DNA from: Dryocola sp032051265
GTDB lineage: Bacteria > Pseudomonadota > Gammaproteobacteria > Enterobacterales > Enterobacteriaceae
DNA length: 64,000 nucleotides
NCBI GenBank assembly: GCA_032051265.1
Contig: DAMBYU010000001.1
Location: 310,001-374,000 of the forward strand
Reading direction: 5' to 3'
Under the pieces are notes generated by a model, which saw only the letters and a program-made list of their open reading frames with translations, was not told the origin of the DNA and ran no database searches. The translations under genes were made by a program, and so were the position numbers. Below, in pieces: positions 52,482-59,675 of the stretch (its first letter is position 1; the number at the start of each line of letters is the position of its first letter).

Positions 52482-54128
52482 ATGGAACTTTTACGAGTAG
52501 TTTACCGGCAGTATCGCTGGCCTTTCCTGATGGTGATGGCGTTAAGCCTCGCCAGCGCGGCGTTGGGTATTGGCCTTATCGCCTTTATTAACCAGCGGTT
52601 GATTGAAACGCCGGACATTTCCGTGTCGGTGCTGCCTGAATTCCTCGGCCTGCTGTTATTGTTGATGGCTGTGACGCTTGGCTCGCAGCTGGCGCTCACC
52701 ACGCTTGGCCACCATTTTGTGTTTCGCCTGCGCAGTGAATTTATCAAACGTTTAATGGATACCCACGTTGAGCGTATAGAACAGCTCGGCAGCGCTGCGC
52801 TGCTGGCGGGGCTGACCAGCGATGTGCGTAACATTACCATCGCGTTTGTTCGCCTGCCGGAACTGGTGCAGGGCATTATTCTGACCTTTGGATCCGCAGC
52901 TTATCTTGCGTGGCTTTCGCCCAAAATGCTTGGCGTAACTGCAATCTGGGTTGCGATAACTATTCTGGGCGGTTATCTGCTGGTGGCCCGTGTTTACAAG
53001 CACATGGCGCATCTGCGTGAAATAGAAGACCAACTCTATAACGATTACCAGACGGTTATCGAAGGGCGCAAAGAACTGGCGCTTAACCGTGAACGTGCGG
53101 AGCGCGTGTATGAGGATACTTACATTCCTCACGCCAGCGATTATCGCCGCCATATTATTCGCGCGGATACTTTCCACCTGAGCGCGGTGAACTGGTCGAA
53201 CATTATGATGCTGGGCGTGATTGGCCTGGTGTTCTGGATGGCCAACAGCCTCGGCTGGGCTGATACCAACGTTGCGGCAACGTATTCTCTGACGCTGCTT
53301 TTCCTGCGCACGCCTTTGCTTTCGGCGGTCGGGGCTTTACCAACGCTGCTTAGCGCTCAGGTCGCCTTCAACAAACTGAGAAAGTTTGAGCTGGCGCCGT
53401 TTGAAGCCGCCTTCCCGCGTTCTGAAGAGGCCGGTAAGTGGCAAACGCTTGAGTTGCGTGACGTGGTGTTCAAATATGGCGATAACGCCTTCACCGTTGG
53501 GCCGTTAAACCTGAAAATTGAACGCGGTGAGCTGATATTCCTGATCGGCGGCAATGGCAGCGGTAAATCCACCATGGCGATGTTGCTCACCGGTCTGTAT
53601 CACCCGGTTTCGGGGGCGATTTATTTAGACGACAGGCAAATTGACGCGGGCAATCTGGATGACTATCGCAAGCTTTTCTCAGCGGTCTTCACCGACGTCT
53701 GGCTGTTTGACCGACTGTTAGGTCAGCAGGGCAGGCAGGCCAATCCGGAGCTGGTTGCAGCCTGGCTTGAGCGCCTGAAAATGAGCGAAAAGCTGGAGCT
53801 GGACAACGGCACCATCCTGAACCTGAAGCTTTCTAAAGGCCAACGTAAACGTGTGGCGCTGCTGCTTGCCCTTGCGGAAGAAAGGGACATTATTCTGCTG
53901 GACGAATGGGCCGCGGATCAGGACCCTCATTTCCGCCGTGAGTTTTATCAGGAGTTGCTGCCGCTGATGCAGCAGATGGGCAAAACGATTTTCGCCATCA
54001 GCCATGATGACCATTACTTTATTCATGCCGACAGGCTGCTCGAAATGCGTCAGGGACATTTGTCCGAACTGACGGGCCATGAACGCGAAAGCGCGTCGCG
54101 AGACGCCGTGGCGAGAACAGGTAGTTAA
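52482..54128 (+). CDS. yojI: ABC transporter ATP-binding/permease protein YojI
   Basis: This 548-residue half-transporter has six TM helices in residues 1-300 and a C-terminal ATPase: Walker A GGNGSGKST near residue 358, signature LKLSKGQRKRVALLLALAEE, Walker B DIILLDEWAAD and the H-loop AISHDDHYF. The E. coli protein exports microcin J25 with TolC. The signature LSKGQ instead of LSGGQ is as in E. coli. A terminator follows; gene order ada-alkB-yojI is conserved. Confidence 0.95.
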   Translation: MELLRVVYRQYRWPFLMVMALSLASAALGIGLIAFINQRLIETPDISVSVLPEFLGLLLLLMAVTLGSQLALTTLGHHFVFRLRSEFIKRLMDTHVERIEQLGSAALLAGLTSDVRNITIAFVRLPELVQGIILTFGSAAYLAWLSPKMLGVTAIWVAITILGGYLLVARVYKHMAHLREIEDQLYNDYQTVIEGRKELALNRERAERVYEDTYIPHASDYRRHIIRADTFHLSAVNWSNIMMLGVIGLVFWMANSLGWADTNVAATYSLTLLFLRTPLLSAVGALPTLLSAQVAFNKLRKFELAPFEAAFPRSEEAGKWQTLELRDVVFKYGDNAFTVGPLNLKIERGELIFLIGGNGSGKSTMAMLLTGLYHPVSGAIYLDDRQIDAGNLDDYRKLFSAVFTDVWLFDRLLGQQGRQANPELVAAWLERLKMSEKLELDNGTILNLKLSKGQRKRVALLLALAEERDIILLDEWAADQDPHFRREFYQELLPLMQQMGKTIFAISHDDHYFIHADRLLEMRQGHLSELTGHERESASRDAVARTGS

Positions 54129-54134
54129 TAAGCA

Positions 54135-54158
54135 AAAACCAGCCGTTTGGCTGGTTTT
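54135..54158 (+). terminator. Rho-independent terminator of yojI
   Basis: aaaaccagcc (54135-54144) pairs with ggctggtttt (54149-54158), followed by more T. Confidence 0.92.
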
Positions 54159-54219
54159 TTGTTTTTCATATGGCTTCAGGCTATAAATAAACTCGTCGTT
54201 ATCAAGGAATAAACGCCAG

Positions 54220-55650
54220 ATGCCATCAGCCACCGTGAAGTACAACCCCAAGCAGCGTGCTCAGGATCGCGCACGAATCCTGCAAATTCTTCTCACCAAC
54301 AGAGCCGTTGCTGGCGGCATACTTGGGCGTGTGCCTGCGCCTGACGCGCACACGCCTGAGCAGGATATCGCTGAAATCGTCTCGCTGGTTGCAAGGCTCC
54401 CCGCCCCGGATCTTGCGGACGTGCTCGAGGCGCTTCCCACGGAAGAGCGGCATGCATTATGGAGCCTGGTAAAAGAGGATAAGCGCGGGCATGTGTTGAT
54501 CGAGGCTTCGGAAACCGTCTGGGACGATTTGATCGAAGATATGAGCGACAAGGAGTTACTCAAGGCGCTGCGCCCGCTCGATATAGATGACCAGATTTAC
54601 CTCGCGCAATATTTATCGCGTGATTTGATGGGTCAGCTGTTAGCCACGCTCCCGCAGGAGGAGCGCGCGCAGGTTCGTAAGGTGCTGCATTACGACAAGC
54701 ACAGCGTCGGCGCCATCATGGACTTTGAGGTGATCACCGTCCGTGCGGATGTCACTCTTGCTGTCGTCCAGCGTTTTCTGCGTATTCGTGGCAAAGTCCC
54801 GCAAAACACCGACAAACTCTTTGTCACTACCCGGAATAAAACCCTGCTGGGGGAGCTGGGTCTGACAACCATTCTGCTTCATCCACCGGAAACGCCCGTT
54901 CTGAAAGTGATGGACGATAATCCCACCTGTTTTGCGCCGGAAGACGACGATGAAATCGCGGCGAGAACCTTTGAAAGGGATAACCTGGTAAGCGCCGCCG
55001 TCATCGACAGCAGCGGGAAGCTGATGGGCCGTCTGACCGTTGATGAGATTGTTGACGTTGTGTACGAGGAGACGGATAACGATCTCCGCCGCATGGGGGG
55101 CCTGAGCGCGGAAGAGGACGTTTTTGCGCCGGTAAGCAAAGCAGTTAAAGCGCGTTGGGCATGGCTTGCTATCAACCTGTGTACCGCCTTTGTCGCCTCA
55201 CGGGTGATCGGCATGTTCGAACATACCATTTCACAGCTGGTGGCTCTGGCTTCGTTAATGCCGATTGTTGCAGGTATAGGCGGCAATACCGGCAACCAAA
55301 CTATCACCATGATTGTTCGCGCGCTGGCGCTGCAGCACCTGCAGGCTGGAAACTACTCGTTTTTAGTGCTGCGTGAACTGGGGGTGGCTTTAATAAACGG
55401 CATCGTCTGGGGCGGGGTGATGGGCGCGGTAACCTGGCTGCTGTATGACGATCCGGCACTTGGCGGCGTCATGACGCTCGCGATGGTGCTCAATCTGTTA
55501 GTCGCCGCGTTAATGGGCGTGCTGATCCCGATGATCATGACGCGGTTGGGTAAAGATCCGGCTGTGGGATCAAGCGTAATGATCACTGCCTTAACCGACA
55601 CCGGCGGATTCTTTATCTTTCTGGGATTAGCGACTATTTTCCTGCTTTAA
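54220..55650 (+). CDS. mgtE: Magnesium transporter/channel MgtE
   Basis: This 476-residue MgtE-family protein has a helical N domain (about 30-155, LPAPDLADVLEALP), then two CBS domains (about 160-290: MDFEVITVRADVTLAVVQRFL and AAVIDSSGKLMGRLTVDEIVDVV). A connecting helix and five C-terminal TM helices follow, with the pore signature PIVAGIGGNTGNQTITMIVR near residue 352. It conducts Mg2+ inward, gated by cytosolic Mg2+. E. coli K-12 lacks mgtE, so this is an accessory gene relative to that strain. It converges with ybdM, leaving 3 bp between stops. Confidence 0.94.
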   Translation: MPSATVKYNPKQRAQDRARILQILLTNRAVAGGILGRVPAPDAHTPEQDIAEIVSLVARLPAPDLADVLEALPTEERHALWSLVKEDKRGHVLIEASETVWDDLIEDMSDKELLKALRPLDIDDQIYLAQYLSRDLMGQLLATLPQEERAQVRKVLHYDKHSVGAIMDFEVITVRADVTLAVVQRFLRIRGKVPQNTDKLFVTTRNKTLLGELGLTTILLHPPETPVLKVMDDNPTCFAPEDDDEIAARTFERDNLVSAAVIDSSGKLMGRLTVDEIVDVVYEETDNDLRRMGGLSAEEDVFAPVSKAVKARWAWLAINLCTAFVASRVIGMFEHTISQLVALASLMPIVAGIGGNTGNQTITMIVRALALQHLQAGNYSFLVLRELGVALINGIVWGGVMGAVTWLLYDDPALGGVMTLAMVLNLLVAALMGVLIPMIMTRLGKDPAVGSSVMITALTDTGGFFIFLGLATIFLL

Positions 55651-55653
55651 GCG

Positions 55654-56298
55654 CTACTTAACCGTCCACGCCTGGGAGAATTTTCTGTTGCTGAATAGTT
55701 CAAACAGGCCGCACACCTGTTTTAGCCGCAGCACTTCATCGGCATCCATCCCCAGCTCGTTGCTGATTTTTTCATCACTCCAGCCAAGCTGCGACAGTTC
55801 TCGTACTATCTCCGCCATGGCATTGATTTGATGACGCCCACGCGCACGGTTATGCCGGATTGTTGCGGCGATGCGGCGGCTTTTATCGTTGCCTGCTTCA
55901 GACATCACCACCACGGGCACGTAGCCAAGCAACCTCTTCTTCAGTTCGGCAGTTTTTTTGCCTAATTCAAAGCGGTGAAAGCCATCAACTATCACGTACT
56001 TATCGGACGTTCCCGTTGGTGAAACGACGATTGGCTGGGTGAATCCATCCTGCACCAGCGAGGTGGTAAGAAGTCGTTTTTCGCAAGGAGCCACGTTATT
56101 GGGGTTGTAATCGTTGGTAGCGAGCTGTTTTGCTTTTACCCACATCACGCAATCTATCGGCTCTTCCCGGAAAGGGCTAAATTCATGCAAAGTTTGCCTG
56201 ATTTCATTGATGGCTTCGATACGCTGCTCGTCCGGTAGCGTACTTAAAAATGCTTTCAATGCGGTCTGGATCTGCTGCGGGGTTAAAGGATGTTCCAT
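55654..56298 (-). CDS. ybdM: ParB/Srx-domain protein, YbdM/IbrB family
   Basis: This 214-residue protein has a ParB N-terminal-like nuclease/CTPase fold (about 55-140). ParB-like elements are WVKAKQLATNDYNPNNV, QPIVVSPTGTSDKYVIVDGFHRFE (the G-x-x-R motif of ParB boxes) and a C-terminal HTH (SQLGWSDEKISNELGMDADEVLRLKQV). Related IbrB in some E. coli strains, with IbrA, activates immunoglobulin-binding protein genes. It overlaps the end of ybdN by 16 bp, so the two are one operon. Biochemical role unknown. Confidence 0.85.
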   Translation of the reverse strand: MEHPLTPQQIQTALKAFLSTLPDEQRIEAINEIRQTLHEFSPFREEPIDCVMWVKAKQLATNDYNPNNVAPCEKRLLTTSLVQDGFTQPIVVSPTGTSDKYVIVDGFHRFELGKKTAELKKRLLGYVPVVVMSEAGNDKSRRIAATIRHNRARGRHQINAMAEIVRELSQLGWSDEKISNELGMDADEVLRLKQVCGLFELFSNRKFSQAWTVK

Positions 56299-57497
56299 TG
56301 CTGACGTTTCTCCTGGATGCGCTTGTTGTAACGCTGATAGTTCGTCGATTTGGTGGGGCTAAAGGAGAGGGCCCGACACCAGTAATCGTTGCTCAGTAAA
56401 ACCTTACAGATACGCCTCCATGATGGAATATCCTTGCTGCCGGTATCTTTTTCCTGCTCATCGGGGATATCGTCAGGAAAACCCCGGGTTTGATACCAGT
56501 GCAGGTAGACGGCAATTTTGTTGCGATAGTGCTCGGCGGTAGCTGTTGGGATGCTATCAAGTAACGCGTGGGCATATTCTCGCCACGTCAGATGTTCAGG
56601 TTTATTTATCTGGCGACGGGCGTAGAAATCGCCGCTGCCCGATGCGTACAGGCACCCGCTGTTTGCGCCGCTTACTCGTTGGCAAAGCAGGGCCCAGCGT
56701 TCAGGATCCAGCACGTGGTATAACCACAGGCCCTGGCGCTGCTCCGGGCCAAAGGGCTCACAGACCCGCATATAGCGCATCGGCACGCCAGCCTGATACA
56801 TCAGAGAATAAAGCGAGTTGCAGGTTTCACCGGTCAGAGCAAACCATGTCCAGATATCCGCTGTTTTCCAGTCATAGAGGGGATAGACGTTATAGGCATG
56901 CCCGCTGGGCGTCGCGGTAGTCCAGGGTTTGTCATCGGCAAAGCGCAATTTTCGCGCAGAGGCAATGGTCAGGAAACGGGTGTAGGATTCATCAGCCCGA
57001 ATGCCGATAAGAATAGCCGCAGGGCGAAGGTTGGAAAACCATCTGGAAAATTCATTAACAAAATCTTCGAAACTCATTGCCGGACGGTAAAACGAGAAAT
57101 AGTCAGCGTCGGTAATGGCACCGGCTGGAGGTTGACGAACCCAGGAAACGCCCTCCTGCCAGCACACCCATTCTGGCTGAAATTGTGACACTGCGTTAGG
57201 TGTGGTGAGCGGGAGCGCCACCCAGTAAAACTCCTCCACCACATCTTTATACTGCTCGCGCATCTCTTCAACGTGAGCAATGGTATGGCTAAACTGTGCC
57301 TCCCAGTCCACAAACAGCACGCTAAAGCGCCTTTTAAGCTGACGGGCCATCATAGCGGTGAGATGAAACATCGCCGTGGAATCTTTGCCCCCGGAAAACG
57401 ATACGCAAATACGATCGAAGTTATTAAAAACCCAATGCAGACGATCGTTAGATGCTTCTAATACATTTTGATGAAGTGGAATTTTTCGCGAAGACAT
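56283..57497 (-). CDS. ybdN: PAPS reductase-like protein, YbdN/IbrA family (DUF3440)
   Basis: This 404-residue protein has an N-terminal adenine-nucleotide alpha hydrolase fold with PP-loop SGGKDS at residues 35-40, as in PAPS reductases and DndC. A second conserved stretch, IGIRADESYTRF, is near residue 166. The C-terminal half is the DUF3440 region, with CEPFGPEQRQGLW and SGANSGCLYASG. It overlaps ybdM. The family is linked to regulation of surface proteins in E. coli (IbrA), but its fold suggests sulfur or nucleotide chemistry; the substrate is unknown. Confidence 0.87.
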   Translation of the reverse strand: MSSRKIPLHQNVLEASNDRLHWVFNNFDRICVSFSGGKDSTAMFHLTAMMARQLKRRFSVLFVDWEAQFSHTIAHVEEMREQYKDVVEEFYWVALPLTTPNAVSQFQPEWVCWQEGVSWVRQPPAGAITDADYFSFYRPAMSFEDFVNEFSRWFSNLRPAAILIGIRADESYTRFLTIASARKLRFADDKPWTTATPSGHAYNVYPLYDWKTADIWTWFALTGETCNSLYSLMYQAGVPMRYMRVCEPFGPEQRQGLWLYHVLDPERWALLCQRVSGANSGCLYASGSGDFYARRQINKPEHLTWREYAHALLDSIPTATAEHYRNKIAVYLHWYQTRGFPDDIPDEQEKDTGSKDIPSWRRICKVLLSNDYWCRALSFSPTKSTNYQRYNKRIQEKRQQWNIL

Positions 57498-57683
57498 AAA
57501 TAATATTTTGGATAATTATTCTCTTGCAGGAATGCACAACCATACCTTTAAACTTCTAATTTTACAATGAGTTGCTTATTATAAGCCGTTTATTATTGAT
57601 GGCATGAATAGGCCCCAAAAAAAGCATTTATTTAGCGAATAAATAAAGTTTAAATATCATGTTTATATTCTTTTCGCTATGCG

Positions 57684-57828
57684 TCAGATCACCTTATTGC
57701 CTGTAGCAAAGCCGTTGCCACAGGTCAGACGCTGAAAGGCGAGTACCTTGTTAACTGTGCAGAGGATGTATATGTCATGGAAGCCAGGAAAGAAATCGGC
57801 AATATCGCAGAAGGGATGGCGTATAAAG
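57684..57828 (+). pseudogene. Remnant of a second hcp-like gene, inverted relative to hcp
   Basis: On the plus strand, codons 57708-57737 read KAVATGQTLK, the same ten residues as in the intact Hcp (its codons at 58112-58141, minus strand). The two 30-base stretches differ at only three sites, all third codon positions. The frame is open to a TGA at 57906 but has no start and no other recognisable Hcp part; downstream residues (GEYLVNCAEDVYV...) are unlike Hcp. It therefore looks like a rearranged gene piece. The gap 57498-57868 otherwise holds the ybdN promoter side and the hcp terminator. Confidence 0.55.
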
Positions 57829-57860
57829 TAAAGGGGTTACACTTCCGATTAACCCCTTTA
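57829..57860 (-). terminator. Terminator of the hcp operon
   Basis: An 11-bp perfect stem (taaaggggtta at 57829-57839 with taaccccttta at 57850-57860) lies 8 bp after the hcp stop. On the minus strand the tail is ctttata, a modest T-run. Confidence 0.75.
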
Positions 57861-57868
57861 TCTTTCAG

Positions 57869-58360
57869 TTATGCTGTGTTGCGCTCTGTCCATGCGTCAG
57901 TGTATTGAATGTTCCCATCTTTGTACTTCCATGTGATTTTTTCGTACATTAGTGAAACGCTTTCCATATGGTTCAATTGTGAGTTGCCAGCAATCTTAGT
58001 GTTTGGCACTCCCGGATTTACACCGGTGATCTTCACACCTTCCATCAGGATATTGAAGTATTCAACCTCTTGCCCTGCATCGTTGATGTGATAAAAACGA
58101 ATCTCAGCACTTTTCAGTGTCTGACCAGTAGCAACGGCTTTGTAAAGGTAAGGCGAGGATGAATCGAACTCTTTTTCAAAGCAGAACGGGGAGTGTGATC
58201 GGGTTCCTGTGATCTTACCGTTTGCCCGGTCAACTGGAAGATTCAGACCGTGACTCATGCCAACAATCTCTATTGAACCTTCACGATCCATAACATCTAC
58301 AGATCCTTTAATATCTGCGCCGCCGTCGTCTTTAAGCCATAAATATGGGGGAATAGGCAT
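57869..58360 (-). CDS. hcp: Type VI secretion tube protein Hcp
   Basis: This 163-residue protein belongs to the Hcp1/TssD family: MPIPPYLWLKDDGGADIKGS start, GSIEIVGMSHGLNLP, the extended-loop region FCFEKEFDSSSPYLYKAVATGQTL and the C-terminal EKITWKYKDGNIQYTDAWTERNTA. Hcp hexamers stack into the T6SS inner tube and carry small effectors. No other T6SS core gene is in the window, so this is an orphan Hcp. It starts 1 bp after the small membrane gene with AAGGAG inside that gene's end. Local base composition is AT-richer than the flanks. Confidence 0.92.
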   Translation of the reverse strand: MPIPPYLWLKDDGGADIKGSVDVMDREGSIEIVGMSHGLNLPVDRANGKITGTRSHSPFCFEKEFDSSSPYLYKAVATGQTLKSAEIRFYHINDAGQEVEYFNILMEGVKITGVNPGVPNTKIAGNSQLNHMESVSLMYEKITWKYKDGNIQYTDAWTERNTA

Positions 58361-58361
58361 T

Positions 58362-58640
58362 TCAATTGCTCCTTATTGTTGTTATTAACTTCATGATTAT
58401 AAAGTAGAAAGCCATGGAGGCTATTACATTTAATCCGATCATCACGTAATCGAACATATAATAAATATCTTCTGGGGTAGGATTTGAATTGAACCAACCC
58501 ACCATTTTTATAACTGTGTCATTGCCGATCAATGGATGTGCAGAGAAGTAAGGAACACCGATCTTTGACACGATACAAAAGAGGGCAATAAACAAAATTA
58601 TTTTGAGAAACCTACGGGCAATTTTTGGAATAGCCACCAT
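58362..58640 (-). CDS. Small membrane protein, probable T6SS immunity protein
   Basis: This 92-residue protein has two predicted TM helices (about residues 10-28 and 66-88) with a short periplasmic-side loop between (SAHPLIGNDTVIKMVGWFNSNPTPED). Its start overlaps the end of the preceding L,D-transpeptidase-like gene by 29 bp, and hcp follows after 1 bp. Position between a cell-wall effector and hcp, size and membrane location suggest the cognate immunity factor acting at the inner-membrane/periplasm face. This is inference from context; no motif proves it. Confidence 0.7.
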   Translation of the reverse strand: MVAIPKIARRFLKIILFIALFCIVSKIGVPYFSAHPLIGNDTVIKMVGWFNSNPTPEDIYYMFDYVMIGLNVIASMAFYFIIMKLITTIRSN

Positions 58641-59127
58641 CGATCACCTCAATTGTTCCGTATGACTCTAAAGCCGTTCCCGGTACTTTTTCTTTTTGCT
58701 CTCTTAACAGCGCATCCCTCAGTCTGTTGAAATCTGATTGATTGGCAATAGTTATGCACCCATCTGAAACCGTACCGGGATGGAGCCTGAATCCGCCTCT
58801 ATCAACTTTTTCATAGAATGTTGAATCATCTATCGAACCATCATCACGGAACAGGGCGAACCATTCAGCGTGATCTACGTGATAGTAAAATATGCTTTTG
58901 TATGTATCGATCCCCCATGCCCTTAACCTGTTCCAACTGCTGCCTGTTGGCCTGTCAACAATGTAATATTTCCCCGGCGGTAATGGGCCACTACCTTTAA
59001 TAATTCCGCAAGCGCCCTTGTTCTTGTATGCCCCATCACCAGAAAAGGCAATGAATACGCCGATCCCGTCAATGGTCAGGGGGGAATAATCAGCACCGTT
59101 CAATATCAACCTTCCGTGCAAAGCCAT
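58612..59127 (-). CDS. Tlde1/DUF2778-type L,D-transpeptidase-like T6SS effector
   Basis: This 171-residue protein lacks a signal peptide. It has the glycine-rich GSGPLPPGKYYIVDRPTGS segment (about 45-63) and the catalytic-type motif RLHPGTVSDGCITI with His116 and Cys124, characteristic of the DUF2778/YkuD-related group. Members of this group (Tlde1 in Salmonella) are T6SS effectors that cleave or exchange peptides in target-cell peptidoglycan. The gene heads a three-gene unit with the small membrane protein and hcp. It begins MALHGRLILNGADYSPLTIDG, and the frame has no upstream extension. The effector role is inferred from motif plus context. Confidence 0.8.
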   Translation of the reverse strand: MALHGRLILNGADYSPLTIDGIGVFIAFSGDGAYKNKGACGIIKGSGPLPPGKYYIVDRPTGSSWNRLRAWGIDTYKSIFYYHVDHAEWFALFRDDGSIDDSTFYEKVDRGGFRLHPGTVSDGCITIANQSDFNRLRDALLREQKEKVPGTALESYGTIEVIDGGYSKNCP

Positions 59128-59521
59128 AAATAACCATTTTTATTATGTTGTTATTGGTCGCTTATCGTACAACTAAGGAATGAGAATCAGGAATAAAATT
59201 TTCCGTGAAAATTCTGAAAGTGGCAGCTTATTAACCCTTGCTTAAAAGCGGGATAGTCGTTCTACAGTTTAGGATTTGACCTTTTCAGCGCTTGGCGCAA
59301 AAGCTCGTTAGGGTGGGAAACGAATGAACATAGTAAATGCGTGCCTGTGTAGCACTTTCATTCGGGTGAGAAAATATTTTGTGGAATATAGCCATTCTTA
59401 CCAATTGGTTCAGCAAGGGGATTTTATCAAAGAGAGTTGAAAGTGGGACATGCGAAACCACACCAGATGCAGTAGAACCGGGCGGAAAAATAGGCTAACA
59501 AATGGATCTAAGAGGTTGAAT
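59128..59521. other. AT-rich gap between the T6SS module and tRNA-Pro
   Basis: This 394-bp stretch lies downstream of the tRNA 3' end. No convincing gene is seen. It must contain the promoter of the effector-immunity-hcp unit near 59130-59180. A 38-codon plus-strand frame at 59324-59440 starts MNIVNACLCSTFIRV but has no recognised relative or strong ribosome site. No integrase, transposase or copy of the tRNA 3' end was found here. Confidence 0.4.
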
Positions 59522-59598
59522 TGGTCGGCACGGAGAGATTCGAACTCTCGACCCTCGCCACCCCATGACGATGCGCTACCAGGCTGCGCTACGTGCCG
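59522..59598 (-). tRNA. proL: tRNA-Pro (anticodon GGG)
   Basis: A 77-nt tRNA with encoded CCA: acceptor stem CGGCACG/CGTGCCG, D-arm GCGCAGCCTGGTAGCGC, anticodon loop ATGGGGT (GGG) and T-arm GTTCGAATC. It matches E. coli proL except in the anticodon stem, where paired bases change together, and in the T-stem. As in E. coli it lies beside yejM. Its 3' end faces the accessory T6SS module. Confidence 0.96.
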
Positions 59599-59675
59599 AC
59601 AACTGGGTAAAAATATTACCTTTTTTATCGGCTATTGCAAGAACGCCGTTCGCTAAGTGGTTTATAAATATACAA

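Noticed and set aside
57498..57683. Additional small gene in the gap upstream of ybdN
   Set aside because: No frame with a start, ribosome site and recognisable product; palindromic AT-rich sequence suggests promoter DNA.
59450..59656. 68-codon plus-strand frame across tRNA-Pro
   Set aside because: It runs through the tRNA gene on the opposite strand (the SARRDSNSRPS-type peptide is the usual artefact of reading a tRNA as protein).
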